A stretch of 64,000 nucleotides of DNA from Planctomicrobium piriforme (GTDB lineage: Bacteria; Planctomycetota; Planctomycetia; Planctomycetales; Planctomycetaceae). The stretch lies in the NCBI RefSeq assembly GCF_900113665.1, contig NZ_FOQD01000017.1, positions 110,320 to 174,319 of the forward strand. The letters run 5' to 3'. The notes under the pieces are model-generated. The model did not search any database. It saw nothing but the letters and a program-made list of their open reading frames with translations, and was not told where the DNA came from. The translations under genes were made by a program, and so were the position numbers. Positions 1-7,971 of this stretch are shown here, piece by piece (within the stretch, counting starts at the first letter, position 1; each line of letters begins with the position of its first letter).

Positions 1-2
1 AA

Positions 3-371
3 CGACCGGCCTGCGAACTGGACCTACTGTTCGTCACCCGGTTTGGAAATGCCTGGAGCTGGGAGGATGAAAAAGGGGCGTTCAACGACGAAGTGACCAA
101 ACAGGCGTCGAAGCTGATGCGGGCGGTCAAGATCGAGAGGGCAGGGGTGGGCTTCTACTCGCTCCGCCACACGTTCCGAACCGTGGCCGATGAAACACTC
201 GACCGACCGGCAATCGAACTCGTCATGGGGCACACGGGCGACGACAGTGACATGGGGAACACATACCGCGAGGGGGTCAGCGATGAGCGGTTGAAAGCCG
301 TGACCGACCACGTTCGCAAATGGCTGTTTCCCCCGAAGCCAAAACGAAAGACAGCGACCCGGAAAAAGTGA
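3..371 (+). CDS. Tyrosine recombinase (integrase), C-terminal part, cut by window edge
   Basis: The frame is open to the left edge, so only the last ~122 residues of a phage-type tyrosine recombinase are seen. The catalytic core is recognisable: a strand with FVTRFG, then YSLRHTF (the H-x-x-R box, residues HTF included), then LVMGHTGD, and a Tyr in GNTYREG that would be the nucleophile. A basic tail (PPKPKRKTATRKK) ends the protein. The enzyme would cut and rejoin DNA at the attachment site of the element that fills the first 15.8 kb. It faces into the element, and the half tRNA-Arg near 15.8 kb is a candidate for the other end. The internal GTG at 93 is not the true start because coding character continues upstream of it. 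Confidence 0.85.
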   Translation, partial: RPACELDLLFVTRFGNAWSWEDEKGAFNDEVTKQASKLMRAVKIERAGVGFYSLRHTFRTVADETLDRPAIELVMGHTGDDSDMGNTYREGVSDERLKAVTDHVRKWLFPPKPKRKTATRKK

Positions 372-479
372 CGGTACAATCGAAACAGCGCGGGGATAGG
401 CTGATCCCCGAAAGACGGTATGCCTTGCCGTTTTCCCCGCGTTCTTCTCTCTCAAGGCGTCACCTGAAGGCAGTGGCAG

Positions 480-1370
480 ATGGAAGAACCAATAATCTCG
501 TCTCGAGAATTTCAGAGAGAACTGTGGGATCGCTTAAACACGCTTCCTGAGTCGTTCAGTTCCGACTTTGCGCGGCTGACTTCCCGTCAGCAGAACATCA
601 TTCAGCACCTGGTCAACATTGGGCTGGCTGAAGTGCAGTTTGATGCTTCTGTTTTGATTCGATCCCCTGACTGTGACCAACTGCTGAGGCGGTTCTATGC
701 AGGTCGGGGGACGGGACTGCCAGCGTTGGCCGTTCGAGATTTGCTGCGCCAATCCAAGGCACTTCATCCAAACGGAGAGACGGTTGGGAACGTGGCAATC
801 GGAGAAGCACTTTTCTCGTATCGACTTCATAGCGAAGGGCGTCTTGTGAGGGATCAGATTTTGTCTGATGACGCCGAGGCCCTGTGGTGGTTGCGGAGGA
901 GCAGAAGCACGCCAGGACAGATCCAAAGCATCAATGCACCGGTGGAAGGAGACGCTGTTGCTCAGGCAATGCCCGCGACTAGTGACAACAAAGCCGGAAT
1001 GGATGAAGCGAATGGAACTTCCAAGCGAAGTTACATGACACAAGAAAATGCAGAAATTATTGCTCGACAGCAGTGGCGGTTGCTTTGGAAATCGGACAAC
1101 AAAAGCAAATGGTCACAGGTCATTGGCTGCGACAGGCGACAGGTCGAAAAACTTCCATCGTGGCGTGAGGCAGAAAAGAAGCGGGCCACCTTCGCCAAGG
1201 CCAAAGGAATGTGCAAGAACATGAGCCCTTCCATCATCCAAGCATGCCACGCTGGAGACCGGTCGGCGCTGGCCAGCTTGTCAGAAGCGTTAAGAGATCA
1301 GCTTGACGAAATGCAAGAAGGCGATAGAGCGGAGTTCTTGGCGTCGGTGTCAGACAACCTGCTGGAATGA
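480..1370 (+). CDS. Hypothetical protein of the integrative element (296 aa)
   Basis: Not recognised. It is a soluble 296-residue protein without membrane segments. The middle (about residues 165-190) is a low-complexity Gly/Asn/Ala linker separating two parts. The C-terminal part is basic and Trp-rich (RQQWRLLWKSDNKSKW, then CDRRQVEKLPSW), which could be a DNA-binding helix pair, and it ends with an acidic helix (LRDQLDEMQEGDRAEF). It lies 109 bp after the integrase, in the place where elements often encode a regulator or recombination accessory protein, so a DNA-binding role is possible but is inference only. No clear ribosome binding site precedes the ATG. Confidence 0.6.
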   Translation: MEEPIISSREFQRELWDRLNTLPESFSSDFARLTSRQQNIIQHLVNIGLAEVQFDASVLIRSPDCDQLLRRFYAGRGTGLPALAVRDLLRQSKALHPNGETVGNVAIGEALFSYRLHSEGRLVRDQILSDDAEALWWLRRSRSTPGQIQSINAPVEGDAVAQAMPATSDNKAGMDEANGTSKRSYMTQENAEIIARQQWRLLWKSDNKSKWSQVIGCDRRQVEKLPSWREAEKKRATFAKAKGMCKNMSPSIIQACHAGDRSALASLSEALRDQLDEMQEGDRAEFLASVSDNLLE

Positions 1371-1520
1371 ACAACTTTGTACAAGAATGTACACACGATG
1401 ATTGTTTGGGAAAAATAATTTGTTCTCTCAAGGCTAGTAACTGAAACGACTTGCAGTTACATCGCGCATTCCTTTTCGCGTTGTTCATGTTTTCGCCGCC
1501 ACTTGTAAGGAGGCGAAGAC

Positions 1521-1736
1521 ATGCCAAAAGCAAAACAGCCACTGCCGTTACTTACGATTCGCCGGATTGCTGGTCTGACTGGTCAGCCAGTGTCGCGGCT
1601 TCGACATCTTCTCGACGAGCATCCCGAGATTCAGCCCGCTGCTGTTGCAGATGGTCGCTCAGTCTATGACCGGGACGCATTTCTCCGCGTGTTGTCGCTG
1701 GTGGACCAGCATGAAGCAGCGGAGGCGGCACGATGA
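1521..1736 (+). CDS. Small winged-helix/MerR-like DNA-binding protein
   Basis: A 71-residue protein with a strong ribosome binding site (AAGGAGG, 9 bases before the ATG). The sequence LTIRRIAGLTGQPVSRLRHL looks like a MerR/excisionase winged helix-turn-helix, followed by a short wing region and RDAFLRVLSLVDQ. This type of protein in integrative elements acts as excisionase or as a repressor of early genes. Its stop overlaps the start of the next HTH gene by 4 bp (ATGA), so the two are translationally coupled. Length and composition are typical of element-borne HTH_17 proteins. The exact DNA target cannot be told from the sequence. Confidence 0.65.
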   Translation: MPKAKQPLPLLTIRRIAGLTGQPVSRLRHLLDEHPEIQPAAVADGRSVYDRDAFLRVLSLVDQHEAAEAAR

Positions 1737-1978
1737 AAACGCTCTCCCTGTCAGAAGTCGCTGAACGTCTGGACGTGTCCGTTCGAACGGTCGAAGTCTG
1801 GATTTCGACTGGTGAACTGCGGGCGCTGAACGCCAGCCGCAACCCGAACTCACGGAAGCCACGGTTGAGGGTTCGCCCTGTCGACCTGGAGACGTTCGAA
1901 GCCGGGCGCGAGATCCAAACCGCGCAGAAGCGGACGCGACGTGTCAGCGTACCGCGTGAGATTCCAAGGTACGTCTGA
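1733..1978 (+). CDS. Excisionase-like HTH (HTH_17) protein
   Basis: An 81-residue protein opening with LSLSEVAERLDVSVRTVEVWISTG, a classic helix-turn-helix of the excisionase/HTH_17 group, then a basic middle (NPNSRKPRLRVRPVDL) and a basic tail. It starts inside the stop codon of the upstream HTH gene (ATGA overlap), so the pair is probably one operon. As in other integrative elements it would bind near the attachment site and bias the integrase toward excision, or regulate the neighbouring replication genes. The role is inferred from family; the fold call is fairly secure. Confidence 0.75.
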   Translation: MKTLSLSEVAERLDVSVRTVEVWISTGELRALNASRNPNSRKPRLRVRPVDLETFEAGREIQTAQKRTRRVSVPREIPRYV

Positions 1979-2052
1979 CCACAAATGCAGAAACCCGTGG
2001 GTGCGAACCACGGGCCTGCGATTTCTCTTTGTCCGATGGGAAGGACTCTTTC

Positions 2053-2313
2053 ATGTTACACGTTAACCGATTGTCTACAAGCCCGCCCCCGCTGGAATCC
2101 CAGCGCCGTGAGATCAGGCTTGTCGGCGGCTCAATGAATGGCCTGCGACAGACAATTCCCAACGGATGGGACAACGTCGGGATGCTCTCCCCGACTTTGG
2201 TTCCTGGGATCACCCTTGCGGAAGACTATCAGCAATCTCCGCTCATCAGCGACGTTTTCGTGATGGTCTGGAGTGACTGCATCACCCTGCATTCAGCACT
2301 GGAGCAGGGATGA
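2053..2313 (+). CDS. Hypothetical protein coupled to the primase gene (86 aa)
   Basis: Not recognised. The ATG at 2053 is preferred because GGGAAGGAC sits at ribosome-binding distance; an in-frame TTG lies upstream at 2029. The protein has no membrane segment; conserved-looking stretches are REIRLVGGSMNGLRQ and NGWDNVGMLSP. Its stop codon overlaps the primase-helicase start by 4 bp, so it is translated just before the replication protein and may be an accessory to it. A short hairpin (1993-2010) separates it from the HTH pair upstream. Confidence 0.55.
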   Translation: MLHVNRLSTSPPPLESQRREIRLVGGSMNGLRQTIPNGWDNVGMLSPTLVPGITLAEDYQQSPLISDVFVMVWSDCITLHSALEQG

Positions 2314-4388
2314 TGGATTCGACACCACAAATCATTCGTGGCCTTTCCGAACAACACCGCGCCGAACTGCGGGCGTCCGGGCTGTCAGATGAAACCATCA
2401 CGGCCAGCGGCTGCTATACAGAAAACGACCCGTTGAAGCTCAGCGGGATGCTGAACCGGAAGTACCCAAAGGTTCGCGGCGCGGGACTGGTGTTTCCGTT
2501 TCCGGGCATGAACGGCGAGCTGACCGCGTTCAAGCGAGTGAAGCCGGACAATCCGCGAATCGATCAGAACGGCCGCAAGGTCAAGTATGAAAGCCCCAGC
2601 GGGCTACCGAACCGGGCGTACTTCCCCAGTCAGGTGCGGCACATCCTGACCGATGCCGGCAGCGAACTGCTGCTGACGGAAGGCGAAAAGAAGGCGCTCA
2701 AGGCGAGCCAAGAGGGGTTCCCGTGCATCGGCCTGACAGGCGTCTACGGCTGGAAAAGCGGCAAGGGTGTCGACCGTCTAATTGTCGACCTGCAACCGAT
2801 CAAGTGGCGCGATCGCCAGGTGCGAATTGTTTACGACAGTGACGCCGACACAAAGCCAGAAGTGAAGGAGGCGGAAAATCGGCTCGCGGCAATCCTGCAG
2901 CTGTTCGGAGCGAAAGTCAAAGTCGCTCGCCTGCCGCATGGTCCGAACGGCGAAAAGGTCGGACTCGATGACTACCTGCTAACGCACGACCGCACGGAAC
3001 TGCGAAAGCTACTTGATGGTGCAGGTGATCCAGAACCGCCGGAGGAAGCTGTCGAGAAGATCAAGGCGCACGAACTGGACACGGCGCCGGAAGCCCAACG
3101 ATTCATTCGCAAGGTCGGTTCCCAAAACGGGCAGCTATTGCTCCGGCACTGGCAAGGTTCCTTTTTTGGGCATGACGGCCGGCGGTATCGCAAACTGACC
3201 GACGACGAGATGCGGCAGCGGGTGTATTCGTTCATTGAACCGCTTGTCTCTCACATCAACCGCTCTGTGATTTTCAATCTGATGATGTGCATTCAGGCTG
3301 AATGCCAACTCCCCAGCACGGTCACGATTCCATCATGGCTGGACGGCAGCGACCGGGAAGTGATTGCACTTCAGAACGGCCTACTTGATGTGCAGGCGTG
3401 GCTGGACGGCAGCGACAACTGTCTGCTTCCGCACTCGCCGAAATGGTTCAGCACGACCTGTCTCCCATACGTTTTCGACCCGACCGCCGATTGTCCGATC
3501 TGGCGAAGCGTCATTGCCCGCAACCTGGAGCACGATTCCGCTCGAATCGCTCTCGCTCAAGAGTGGGCCGGTTATCTCACTGTGCGGGACACTTCACAGC
3601 AGAAATGTCTGCTGGCGTTTGGTGAAGGTGCCAACGGCAAAAGCGTGTTCTTTGCTCTGCTGCGGGCGTTGCTGGGCGCGGAGAATGTTTCCAGCGTGCA
3701 ACTCGAAGTATTCGGAGAACGGTTCCAGCTCAACCCAACACTCGGCAAGCTGGCAAACATCGTCTCAGAGATCGGCGAGCTCGACCGGATTGCGGAAGGT
3801 TACTTCAAGTCGTTTGTGAGCGGCGATGCCATGCAGTTCGAAGAGAAAGGCAAGACGCCTTTCATGGCCGTCCCGACCGCTCGACTGACATTTGCCACGA
3901 ACAACTTGCCAAGATTTTCTGACCGCTCACTGGGGATCTGGCGACGAATTCTCCTGCTGCCATTCACGGCGACCATCCCGGAGCACGAGCGGCTGCCCGG
4001 ACTCGATAAACCCGAGTATTGGATTGATTCCGGCGAATTGCCTGGGGTGCTCAATTGGGCCCTGCATGGCCTACGACGACTCCGGGAAAACGGTCGCTTC
4101 ACAGATGCCGAAGCCTGCCGGCAAGCTCTGGAAGAGTACCGCACTGAATCTAATCCTGCCCGCGCTTTCCTGGTGGACAGCCTAATCGAGTCTCCCAACG
4201 GAACCATCGTCACCGGCGATGTGTACTACCGCTACACCCAATGGTGCGAGGGCAACGGATACCGGCGTTTGGCTGCCAATACGTTCGGCAAAGAGATCGT
4301 CCGGGCCTTCCCGAAAGCCATCAAAGGGAAGGCATTCAACAGCATGGGAGAACGCCGCGACGGCTACCACGGAATCGACGAAGTCTGA
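2310..4388 (+). CDS. P4/D5-type primase-helicase with TOPRIM-like N-terminal domain
   Basis: A 692-residue replication protein. Residues ~90-240 resemble the TOPRIM-like DUF3854 module (LLLTEGEKKALKA, then IVYDSDADTKP and GLDDYLL), which would supply metal-dependent primase chemistry. Residues ~270-420 look like a D5_N domain, and a superfamily 3 helicase follows with Walker A GEGANGKS (about residue 438), a B-motif region (IVSEIGELDR, about 483) and the sensor LTFATNNLP (about 527). This arrangement is typical of phage satellites and integrative plasmids that open their own origin and prime replication. Length fits the family. A perfect 18-bp inverted repeat directly downstream (4396-4508) is a candidate origin. 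The gene overlaps its upstream partner by 4 bp. Confidence 0.88.
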   Translation: MMDSTPQIIRGLSEQHRAELRASGLSDETITASGCYTENDPLKLSGMLNRKYPKVRGAGLVFPFPGMNGELTAFKRVKPDNPRIDQNGRKVKYESPSGLPNRAYFPSQVRHILTDAGSELLLTEGEKKALKASQEGFPCIGLTGVYGWKSGKGVDRLIVDLQPIKWRDRQVRIVYDSDADTKPEVKEAENRLAAILQLFGAKVKVARLPHGPNGEKVGLDDYLLTHDRTELRKLLDGAGDPEPPEEAVEKIKAHELDTAPEAQRFIRKVGSQNGQLLLRHWQGSFFGHDGRRYRKLTDDEMRQRVYSFIEPLVSHINRSVIFNLMMCIQAECQLPSTVTIPSWLDGSDREVIALQNGLLDVQAWLDGSDNCLLPHSPKWFSTTCLPYVFDPTADCPIWRSVIARNLEHDSARIALAQEWAGYLTVRDTSQQKCLLAFGEGANGKSVFFALLRALLGAENVSSVQLEVFGERFQLNPTLGKLANIVSEIGELDRIAEGYFKSFVSGDAMQFEEKGKTPFMAVPTARLTFATNNLPRFSDRSLGIWRRILLLPFTATIPEHERLPGLDKPEYWIDSGELPGVLNWALHGLRRLRENGRFTDAEACRQALEEYRTESNPARAFLVDSLIESPNGTIVTGDVYYRYTQWCEGNGYRRLAANTFGKEIVRAFPKAIKGKAFNSMGERRDGYHGIDEV

Positions 4389-4395
4389 CGGTGCT

Positions 4396-4508
4396 GTCGG
4401 GGTTGTCGGGGTTAATCCCTTTTCTCGCGCCTACTCAAAACGAAAAAACAGAAATGAATTCCTAAATCCTGTGGGGCCGGTGATGGCGGGAACCCCGACA
4501 ACCCCGAC
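4396..4508. repeat. Perfect 18-bp inverted repeat, candidate origin
   Basis: The arm at 4396-4413 (GTCGGGGTT twice) recurs exactly as its reverse complement at 4491-4508. Each arm is itself two direct copies of a 9-mer, and the 77-bp interval contains an AT-richer stretch with an A-tract. It lies right after the primase-helicase gene, where P4-like replicons often carry iteron-like origin repeats. The position and structure are seen; the origin role is inferred. A transcript through it could also fold into a very stable stem. Confidence 0.55.
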
Positions 4509-4535
4509 AACTGCTCCGCAAAGGTGACATTAAAC

Positions 4536-4721
4536 ATGACTGATGACAATACAACAATTCAACAACTGGCCTGCCCGCGTTGCAATTCAGGTATTGCCAA
4601 GACAGACGGCAGCAACGTGCTCAGGTGCCCGGAGTGTCGAATCGGATTCGTTCAGAGGCTCGACGGGAAGCTGGTGCCGCTGGGCCAGTGGTTGGGCATG
4701 AAGCGACGGGGGAAGCGATGA
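4536..4721 (+). CDS. Small zinc-ribbon protein
   Basis: A 61-residue protein with two CxxC knuckles (ACPRCNSG and LRCPECRIG) spaced as in a zinc ribbon, followed by a basic tail (GMKRRGKR). The ATG at 4536 is preferred over the in-frame GTG at 4524 because AAGGTG lies at suitable distance. Such mini zinc ribbons in mobile elements may bind nucleic acid or recruit transcription components. It begins a row of small overlapping genes between the replication protein and the capsid gene. Confidence 0.6.
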   Translation: MTDDNTTIQQLACPRCNSGIAKTDGSNVLRCPECRIGFVQRLDGKLVPLGQWLGMKRRGKR

Positions 4722-4927
4722 AGGAGGAGGCAATGCCGGATTTTGAAACACCGCACGGGGGAATTTACCAGCGGATGGAACGGTCGTGCGGCGACCACCT
4801 TGCGGAAGGACCCGGGGAACTAACTGTGTCTATCAGGGGGCGGGGAGCGATACCCCTCGGGCGACGAACGACGCTGCGGAAGGACCCAAAGCCATGCCAA
4901 CGGCGCAGAAATCCGGGCCGATTCTGA
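4718..4927 (+). CDS. Possible small hypothetical gene
   Basis: The reading frame begins at an ATG that overlaps the stop of the zinc-ribbon gene (ATGA), with a purine-rich AAGGAGGAGG directly after, so a start at 4733 (MPDFETPHGG) is also possible. The protein is basic toward its end (PKPCQRRRNPGRF) and matches nothing I know. The flanking region 4928-5035 holds no gene. This is a weak call based only on gene packing and ribosome-binding sequence. Confidence 0.3.
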   Translation: MKEEAMPDFETPHGGIYQRMERSCGDHLAEGPGELTVSIRGRGAIPLGRRTTLRKDPKPCQRRRNPGRF

Positions 4928-5035
4928 AAGATTCAAGGTTCTCCCGGCTGGTTCCATCTTCCTGCGTGCATGCGGAAGCGTCAGGTAAGAGAGAGTTTTT
5001 ATCCATTCGAGTAACGCAGATTGAGTAACGAAGCC

Positions 5036-5512
5036 ATGAGCAATGAAAACCTGTCTTGTCCTCGCTGTGGCGGTGAGGTGTTTCAAGTCTGGTCCGGCAG
5101 TCCGAGCATGCGGTGCCGGGACTGTTCGCACAATCAAACACCGCAACCGTGCGAGGAATGCGAGCGGCTGTTCTTTGGTCGGGTCAACCAGCGGTTCTGT
5201 TCCGACGCCTGCAAGATGAAGGCTTACCGCCGGCAAAAGGACGCGAACGATTCAGCTGACGAAGGATCATCGCTCCCGGTTGCTCGCGACAAGCTGAAAC
5301 AGGCAGAGGCATCGGTCGCTAGGGCACAAACTCAGGTTCGAAAATGGCGTGCGATCGTCGCTGCCAGGGAGAGCGAAGCAAATGCAGGGACACGACCCAA
5401 CGGCAGCGGAGATTGCGGCGGAAACGGCGCTGATTCGGGCCGGGTGGTCACTCGGCCATCGCCATCGCTGCCGGGCTGTGAGCGAGAGAGCGGACGAGAC
5501 GGACGCAATTGA
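5036..5512 (+). CDS. Double zinc-ribbon protein
   Basis: The N-terminal 70 residues hold a CxxC ribbon (LSCPRCGGE, then MRCRDCSHN) and a second cysteine set (CEECERLFFGR, then FCSDACKMKAYRR), the latter resembling the FCS/CxxC-x-CSxxCRxxxYR zinc knuckles of bacterial phage-element proteins. A basic coiled-coil-like helix follows (DKLKQAEASVARAQTQVRKW). The last ~45 residues overlap another gene in a different frame and look non-native, so the real protein could be shorter. The start at 5036 was chosen because the upstream TTG at 5021 is followed by a repeat of the same N-terminus (MSNEAMSNEN). Confidence 0.55.
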   Translation: MSNENLSCPRCGGEVFQVWSGSPSMRCRDCSHNQTPQPCEECERLFFGRVNQRFCSDACKMKAYRRQKDANDSADEGSSLPVARDKLKQAEASVARAQTQVRKWRAIVAARESEANAGTRPNGSGDCGGNGADSGRVVTRPSPSLPGCERESGRDGRN

Positions 5513-5591
5513 CGGATTTCACTGGCCGGCGGCTGAGTTGGTCGCCGGTGATGACGATGGGTTTGATTTTGAAGGAAACGACGATGAATGA
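5382..5591 (+). CDS. Small acidic hypothetical protein
   Basis: A 69-residue protein beginning MQGHDPTAAEIAAETALIRAGWS. From memory, this type of opening (PTxxEIAxxTAxIRxGWS) is common in small proteins of planctomycete mobile elements, but no function is known to me. It ends with an acidic tail (DDDGFDFEGNDDE). It overlaps the end of the zinc-ribbon gene in another frame and its stop overlaps the start of the next gene, in keeping with dense packing. A GAGAGCGAAG sequence precedes the ATG. Confidence 0.5.
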   Translation: MQGHDPTAAEIAAETALIRAGWSLGHRHRCRAVSERADETDAIDGFHWPAAELVAGDDDGFDFEGNDDE

Positions 5592-5787
5592 AGTGGCACT
5601 GACGGCGGCTGACGCCTCACGAATGATCCGCGACCGACTGCTGGCAAAGTGCTTGGCGTTCGAGCAGCAACACGGCGCAGCGGCTGGCCGGGCGTTTCGG
5701 GCGGCTGTGCAGGACGCGACCAACATTACGACCCTGAAGGCGTCGGCAGAAAGTATGCATGTCATTCCGGACATGATTCGGACGTAG
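5584..5787 (+). CDS. Small helical hypothetical protein (67 aa)
   Basis: Start chosen at ATG 5584 because GAAGGAAACGACG lies just upstream; a longer frame from 5509 has no support. The protein is predicted all-helical by eye (SRMIRDRLLAKCLAFEQQ, GRAFRAAVQDATNI) with no known motif. It overlaps the preceding gene by 8 bp. Not recognised; probably an element-specific protein co-transcribed with the zinc ribbons. Confidence 0.5.
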   Translation: MNEVALTAADASRMIRDRLLAKCLAFEQQHGAAAGRAFRAAVQDATNITTLKASAESMHVIPDMIRT

Positions 5788-5829
5788 GCAGTTTTTCAGA
5801 ATTGAAAAACTCAACAGGGAGTGAAAACG

Positions 5830-6168
5830 ATGGAGTTCAAAGAGGTGATAGCGCCGATGGGCGAGCCAGTGCTTCTGGACGGGGTTCCGGTCCACATGAT
5901 CGCCATCGCCGCGCGTGAGGGCCTTTGTGGGCCTGATTTGTGCGTGCGGTTCAAGGTTCCAGAGTGCTGTGACGTTCAAGTCGCTCCGATGGACGCGGAG
6001 ACGAACGACAGGTGGCAGGAACATGCCTACGTTTCACTGGAAGATTACTTCCGGTCGAAACTGCCAGTTGAACCGGGCCTGGCGCCCATGTCCCTGTCGG
6101 TCTCACGCTGGCGGAAATGGTTGCGTTCAATGTGGCGATGGGAGCGACTGCACCATGAAGCCGACTAG
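5830..6168 (+). CDS. Hypothetical protein (112 aa)
   Basis: Start at ATG 5830 preceded by CAGGGAGTG at ribosome-binding distance. The sequence has a mixed alpha/beta look (PVLLDGVPVHMIAIAAREG, then DLCVRFKVPECCDVQV) and a Trp/Arg-rich C-terminus (SRWRKWLRSMWRWERL) that could bind nucleic acid or membrane. Not recognised. It overlaps the next zinc-ribbon gene by 14 bp, which supports one transcript from ~4.5 kb to the capsid gene. Confidence 0.5.
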   Translation: MEFKEVIAPMGEPVLLDGVPVHMIAIAAREGLCGPDLCVRFKVPECCDVQVAPMDAETNDRWQEHAYVSLEDYFRSKLPVEPGLAPMSLSVSRWRKWLRSMWRWERLHHEAD

Positions 6169-6499
6169 CCATTCCAAGGGAACAGAGACAGGGCTTATTT
6201 GTCCGCGATGCGGTGGCAGTGAGTTTGAAATGCGCCGACTCAAGCGGCTCGACAACTCACTGCGCCGCCGTCGCCGATGCCTGGGGTGCGGTTTGGTGAA
6301 AAACAGCTATGAGACATGGACGGTTCCCGGCTCTGAATACCAAAGGGGGGCGCTGCCGGCAGCACCAGAAATTGTCGAAAGCGCACTCCGCATCACATCT
6401 TGGTTGAAAGAGCACGGCATCATCGAAAACACTAATTGCAGTGATGAAGTTATCGGCCATGATTCCCGCAGAACGACGCGAAACGGGAATCAAGAATGA
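6155..6499 (+). CDS. NrdR/Ogr-like zinc-ribbon protein
   Basis: A 114-residue protein with LICPRCGGSEFEMRRLKRLD followed by SLRRRRRCLGCGLVKNSYET. The CPxC, Arg-rich turn, CxxCG and SYET pattern resembles the zinc ribbon of NrdR and the Ogr/Delta late-gene activators of phage P2/P4. An Ogr-like role, switching on the capsid gene that starts inside its stop codon (4-bp overlap), is attractive but is inference. The C-terminal 60 residues are unlike NrdR's ATP-cone, so it is not NrdR itself. Confidence 0.6.
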   Translation: MKPTSHSKGTETGLICPRCGGSEFEMRRLKRLDNSLRRRRRCLGCGLVKNSYETWTVPGSEYQRGALPAAPEIVESALRITSWLKEHGIIENTNCSDEVIGHDSRRTTRNGNQE

Positions 6500-7626
6500 A
6501 GACACTGAATACGCCATCGGAAGTCATGTGTGCGGCTCTTTGCCAGTCGGCAATGTTGCCCAACATCGAGGACCACTTTGACGACGAGATTCTGCAACGG
6601 GCCGAAGACAAGTATCACGGTCACATCCGGCTCAATCAGGCTCTCTGCCATGCAGCGGTCGGCAACGGCTACGATGGCAGCAATGTTTACAACTTCGGCA
6701 TCGAGCACATGCGTTTTGCGTTCGCCGGTGTGAATGGTTCGTTCAGCACGATCGACACCTCGGGCATCCTGTCGAACACCGCGAACAAGTTCCTCGAAGA
6801 AGGCTGGGGCGCTGGCGACCAGGCTTGGCGAGAGCTCGCCCGCATCCGTCCCGTTAACGACTTCAAGGATGCGCCGTGCTATCGCCTCGGTGCAAATCTG
6901 ACCTACGAAAAGATCGGGGCTGGCGGTGAACTGAAGCACGGTTCGCTGAATGAAACCGCATATTCGAACCGTGCGGAGACTTTCGGCAAACTGGTGTCGC
7001 TGACCCGGCAGCACATCATCAACGACGACATGAGCGCGTTCACGTCGGTGCAGTACGAGCTGGGCGTGGGTGCGATTGACGCATTCAACGAAATCTTCTG
7101 GACGCAGTTTCTCGACAACTCTGCGTTCTTCGCGAGCGGCAATAACAACGTCATTTCCGGGGCTGACTCCTCGCTGGGAATCGCTGGCCTGCAACTGGCC
7201 GAAGCCAAGTTCCTGAAGCAGAAGAAGCCGTCGGGACAACCGCTGGCCGTCAAGCCGGAAATCCTGCTGGTGCCAGTCGAGTTGAAGGCGACCGGCGACA
7301 CGCTGATGACTTCAGAAAAGCTCATCACGGGATCGGGCGGTGTGCAGGGTGACACCAACACATTCCGGAACCGCTTCAAAGTGGTCACAAGCCCATATCT
7401 GAGTGATTCGAGCTATACCGGCTACAGCGCGGCTGCATGGTACTTGCTGGCCGATCCTGTCCGGATGCCGACGATGGACGTTGTGCTGCTGCAGGGCCGC
7501 GACCGTCCCATCGTTGAAAGCCAGTTGGAAAGCTTCAACGTGCTGGGCGTCCAGTTTCGTGGATATCACGATTTCGGCTGCGTGAAGTACGAATATCGCG
7601 GCGGCGTCCGCGCTGCCGGCAGCTAG
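6496..7626 (+). CDS. Phage major capsid protein, Mu gpT-like
   Basis: A 376-residue protein resembling the capsid part of the prohead protease/major capsid family related to Mu gpT. Seen features: a PSEVMCAALCQSAM opening, GDQAWRELARI, KLVSLTRQHIINDDMSAF (the RxxIINDDLxxF motif typical of this family), LLVPVELKATGD, and the closing DRPIVESQLESFNVLGVQFR with FRGYHDFGC, which matches the usual C-terminal beta-hinge of such capsids. It would form the icosahedral shell. No protease, portal, terminase or tail genes are visible nearby, which is odd for a full prophage. Four terminator-like hairpins follow it. Confidence 0.8.
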   Translation: MKTLNTPSEVMCAALCQSAMLPNIEDHFDDEILQRAEDKYHGHIRLNQALCHAAVGNGYDGSNVYNFGIEHMRFAFAGVNGSFSTIDTSGILSNTANKFLEEGWGAGDQAWRELARIRPVNDFKDAPCYRLGANLTYEKIGAGGELKHGSLNETAYSNRAETFGKLVSLTRQHIINDDMSAFTSVQYELGVGAIDAFNEIFWTQFLDNSAFFASGNNNVISGADSSLGIAGLQLAEAKFLKQKKPSGQPLAVKPEILLVPVELKATGDTLMTSEKLITGSGGVQGDTNTFRNRFKVVTSPYLSDSSYTGYSAAAWYLLADPVRMPTMDVVLLQGRDRPIVESQLESFNVLGVQFRGYHDFGCVKYEYRGGVRAAGS

Positions 7627-7670
7627 TTCAATGAATGCTCGCGGAGCCACGACCGTGAGCAGCAATGAAG

Positions 7671-7710
7671 CCGGGCGGTAGGAAATACTCCAGCCTACCG
7701 TCCCGGTTTT
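7671..7710 (+). terminator. Terminator hairpin 1 after the capsid gene
   Basis: Arms 7671-7682 and 7694-7706 pair over about 12 bp with one bulge, closed by an 11-base loop and followed by TTTT. It is the first of four consecutive terminator-shaped hairpins. Confidence 0.75.
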
Positions 7711-7756
7711 AAACCACACGGACGCATTTCTTCGTCATAGGGAATGCACTCCGAGA

Positions 7757-7794
7757 CCGGACGGCGGACTGAGCAACAACTGCCGTCCGGTTTT
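7757..7794 (+). terminator. Terminator hairpin 2
   Basis: CCGGACGGC (7757-7765) pairs exactly with GCCGTCCGG (7782-7790), followed by TTTT. Confidence 0.7.
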
Positions 7795-7818
7795 GAATCA
7801 CTGAATGTCGTTCAGACG

Positions 7819-7860
7819 CCCGGCGGTTGTTCTTCACGTTCGTGAGGGCCGCCGGGTTTT
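7819..7860 (+). terminator. Terminator hairpin 3
   Basis: CCCGGCGG (7819-7826) pairs with CCGCCGGG (7849-7856), followed by TTTT. The loop contains a further small inverted repeat (CACGTTCGTG). Confidence 0.65.
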
Positions 7861-7907
7861 GAGACAAAGAGTCCCAATCCTGTCGACCGACGTACGGTCG
7901 CGGGTGT

Positions 7908-7939
7908 GGGGGGGCCGGTTGAGTCCCGGTCCCCCTTTT
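7908..7939 (+). terminator. Terminator hairpin 4
   Basis: A G-run plus CCGG (7908-7918) pairs with CCGG-T-CCCCC (7926-7935), loop TTGAGT, followed by TTTT. It lies 33 bases before the next start codon, so it could also act as a 5' UTR regulator. Confidence 0.6.
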
Positions 7940-7971
7940 CAGATTCAGCAGTTCAACACGGAGGCGAGACG

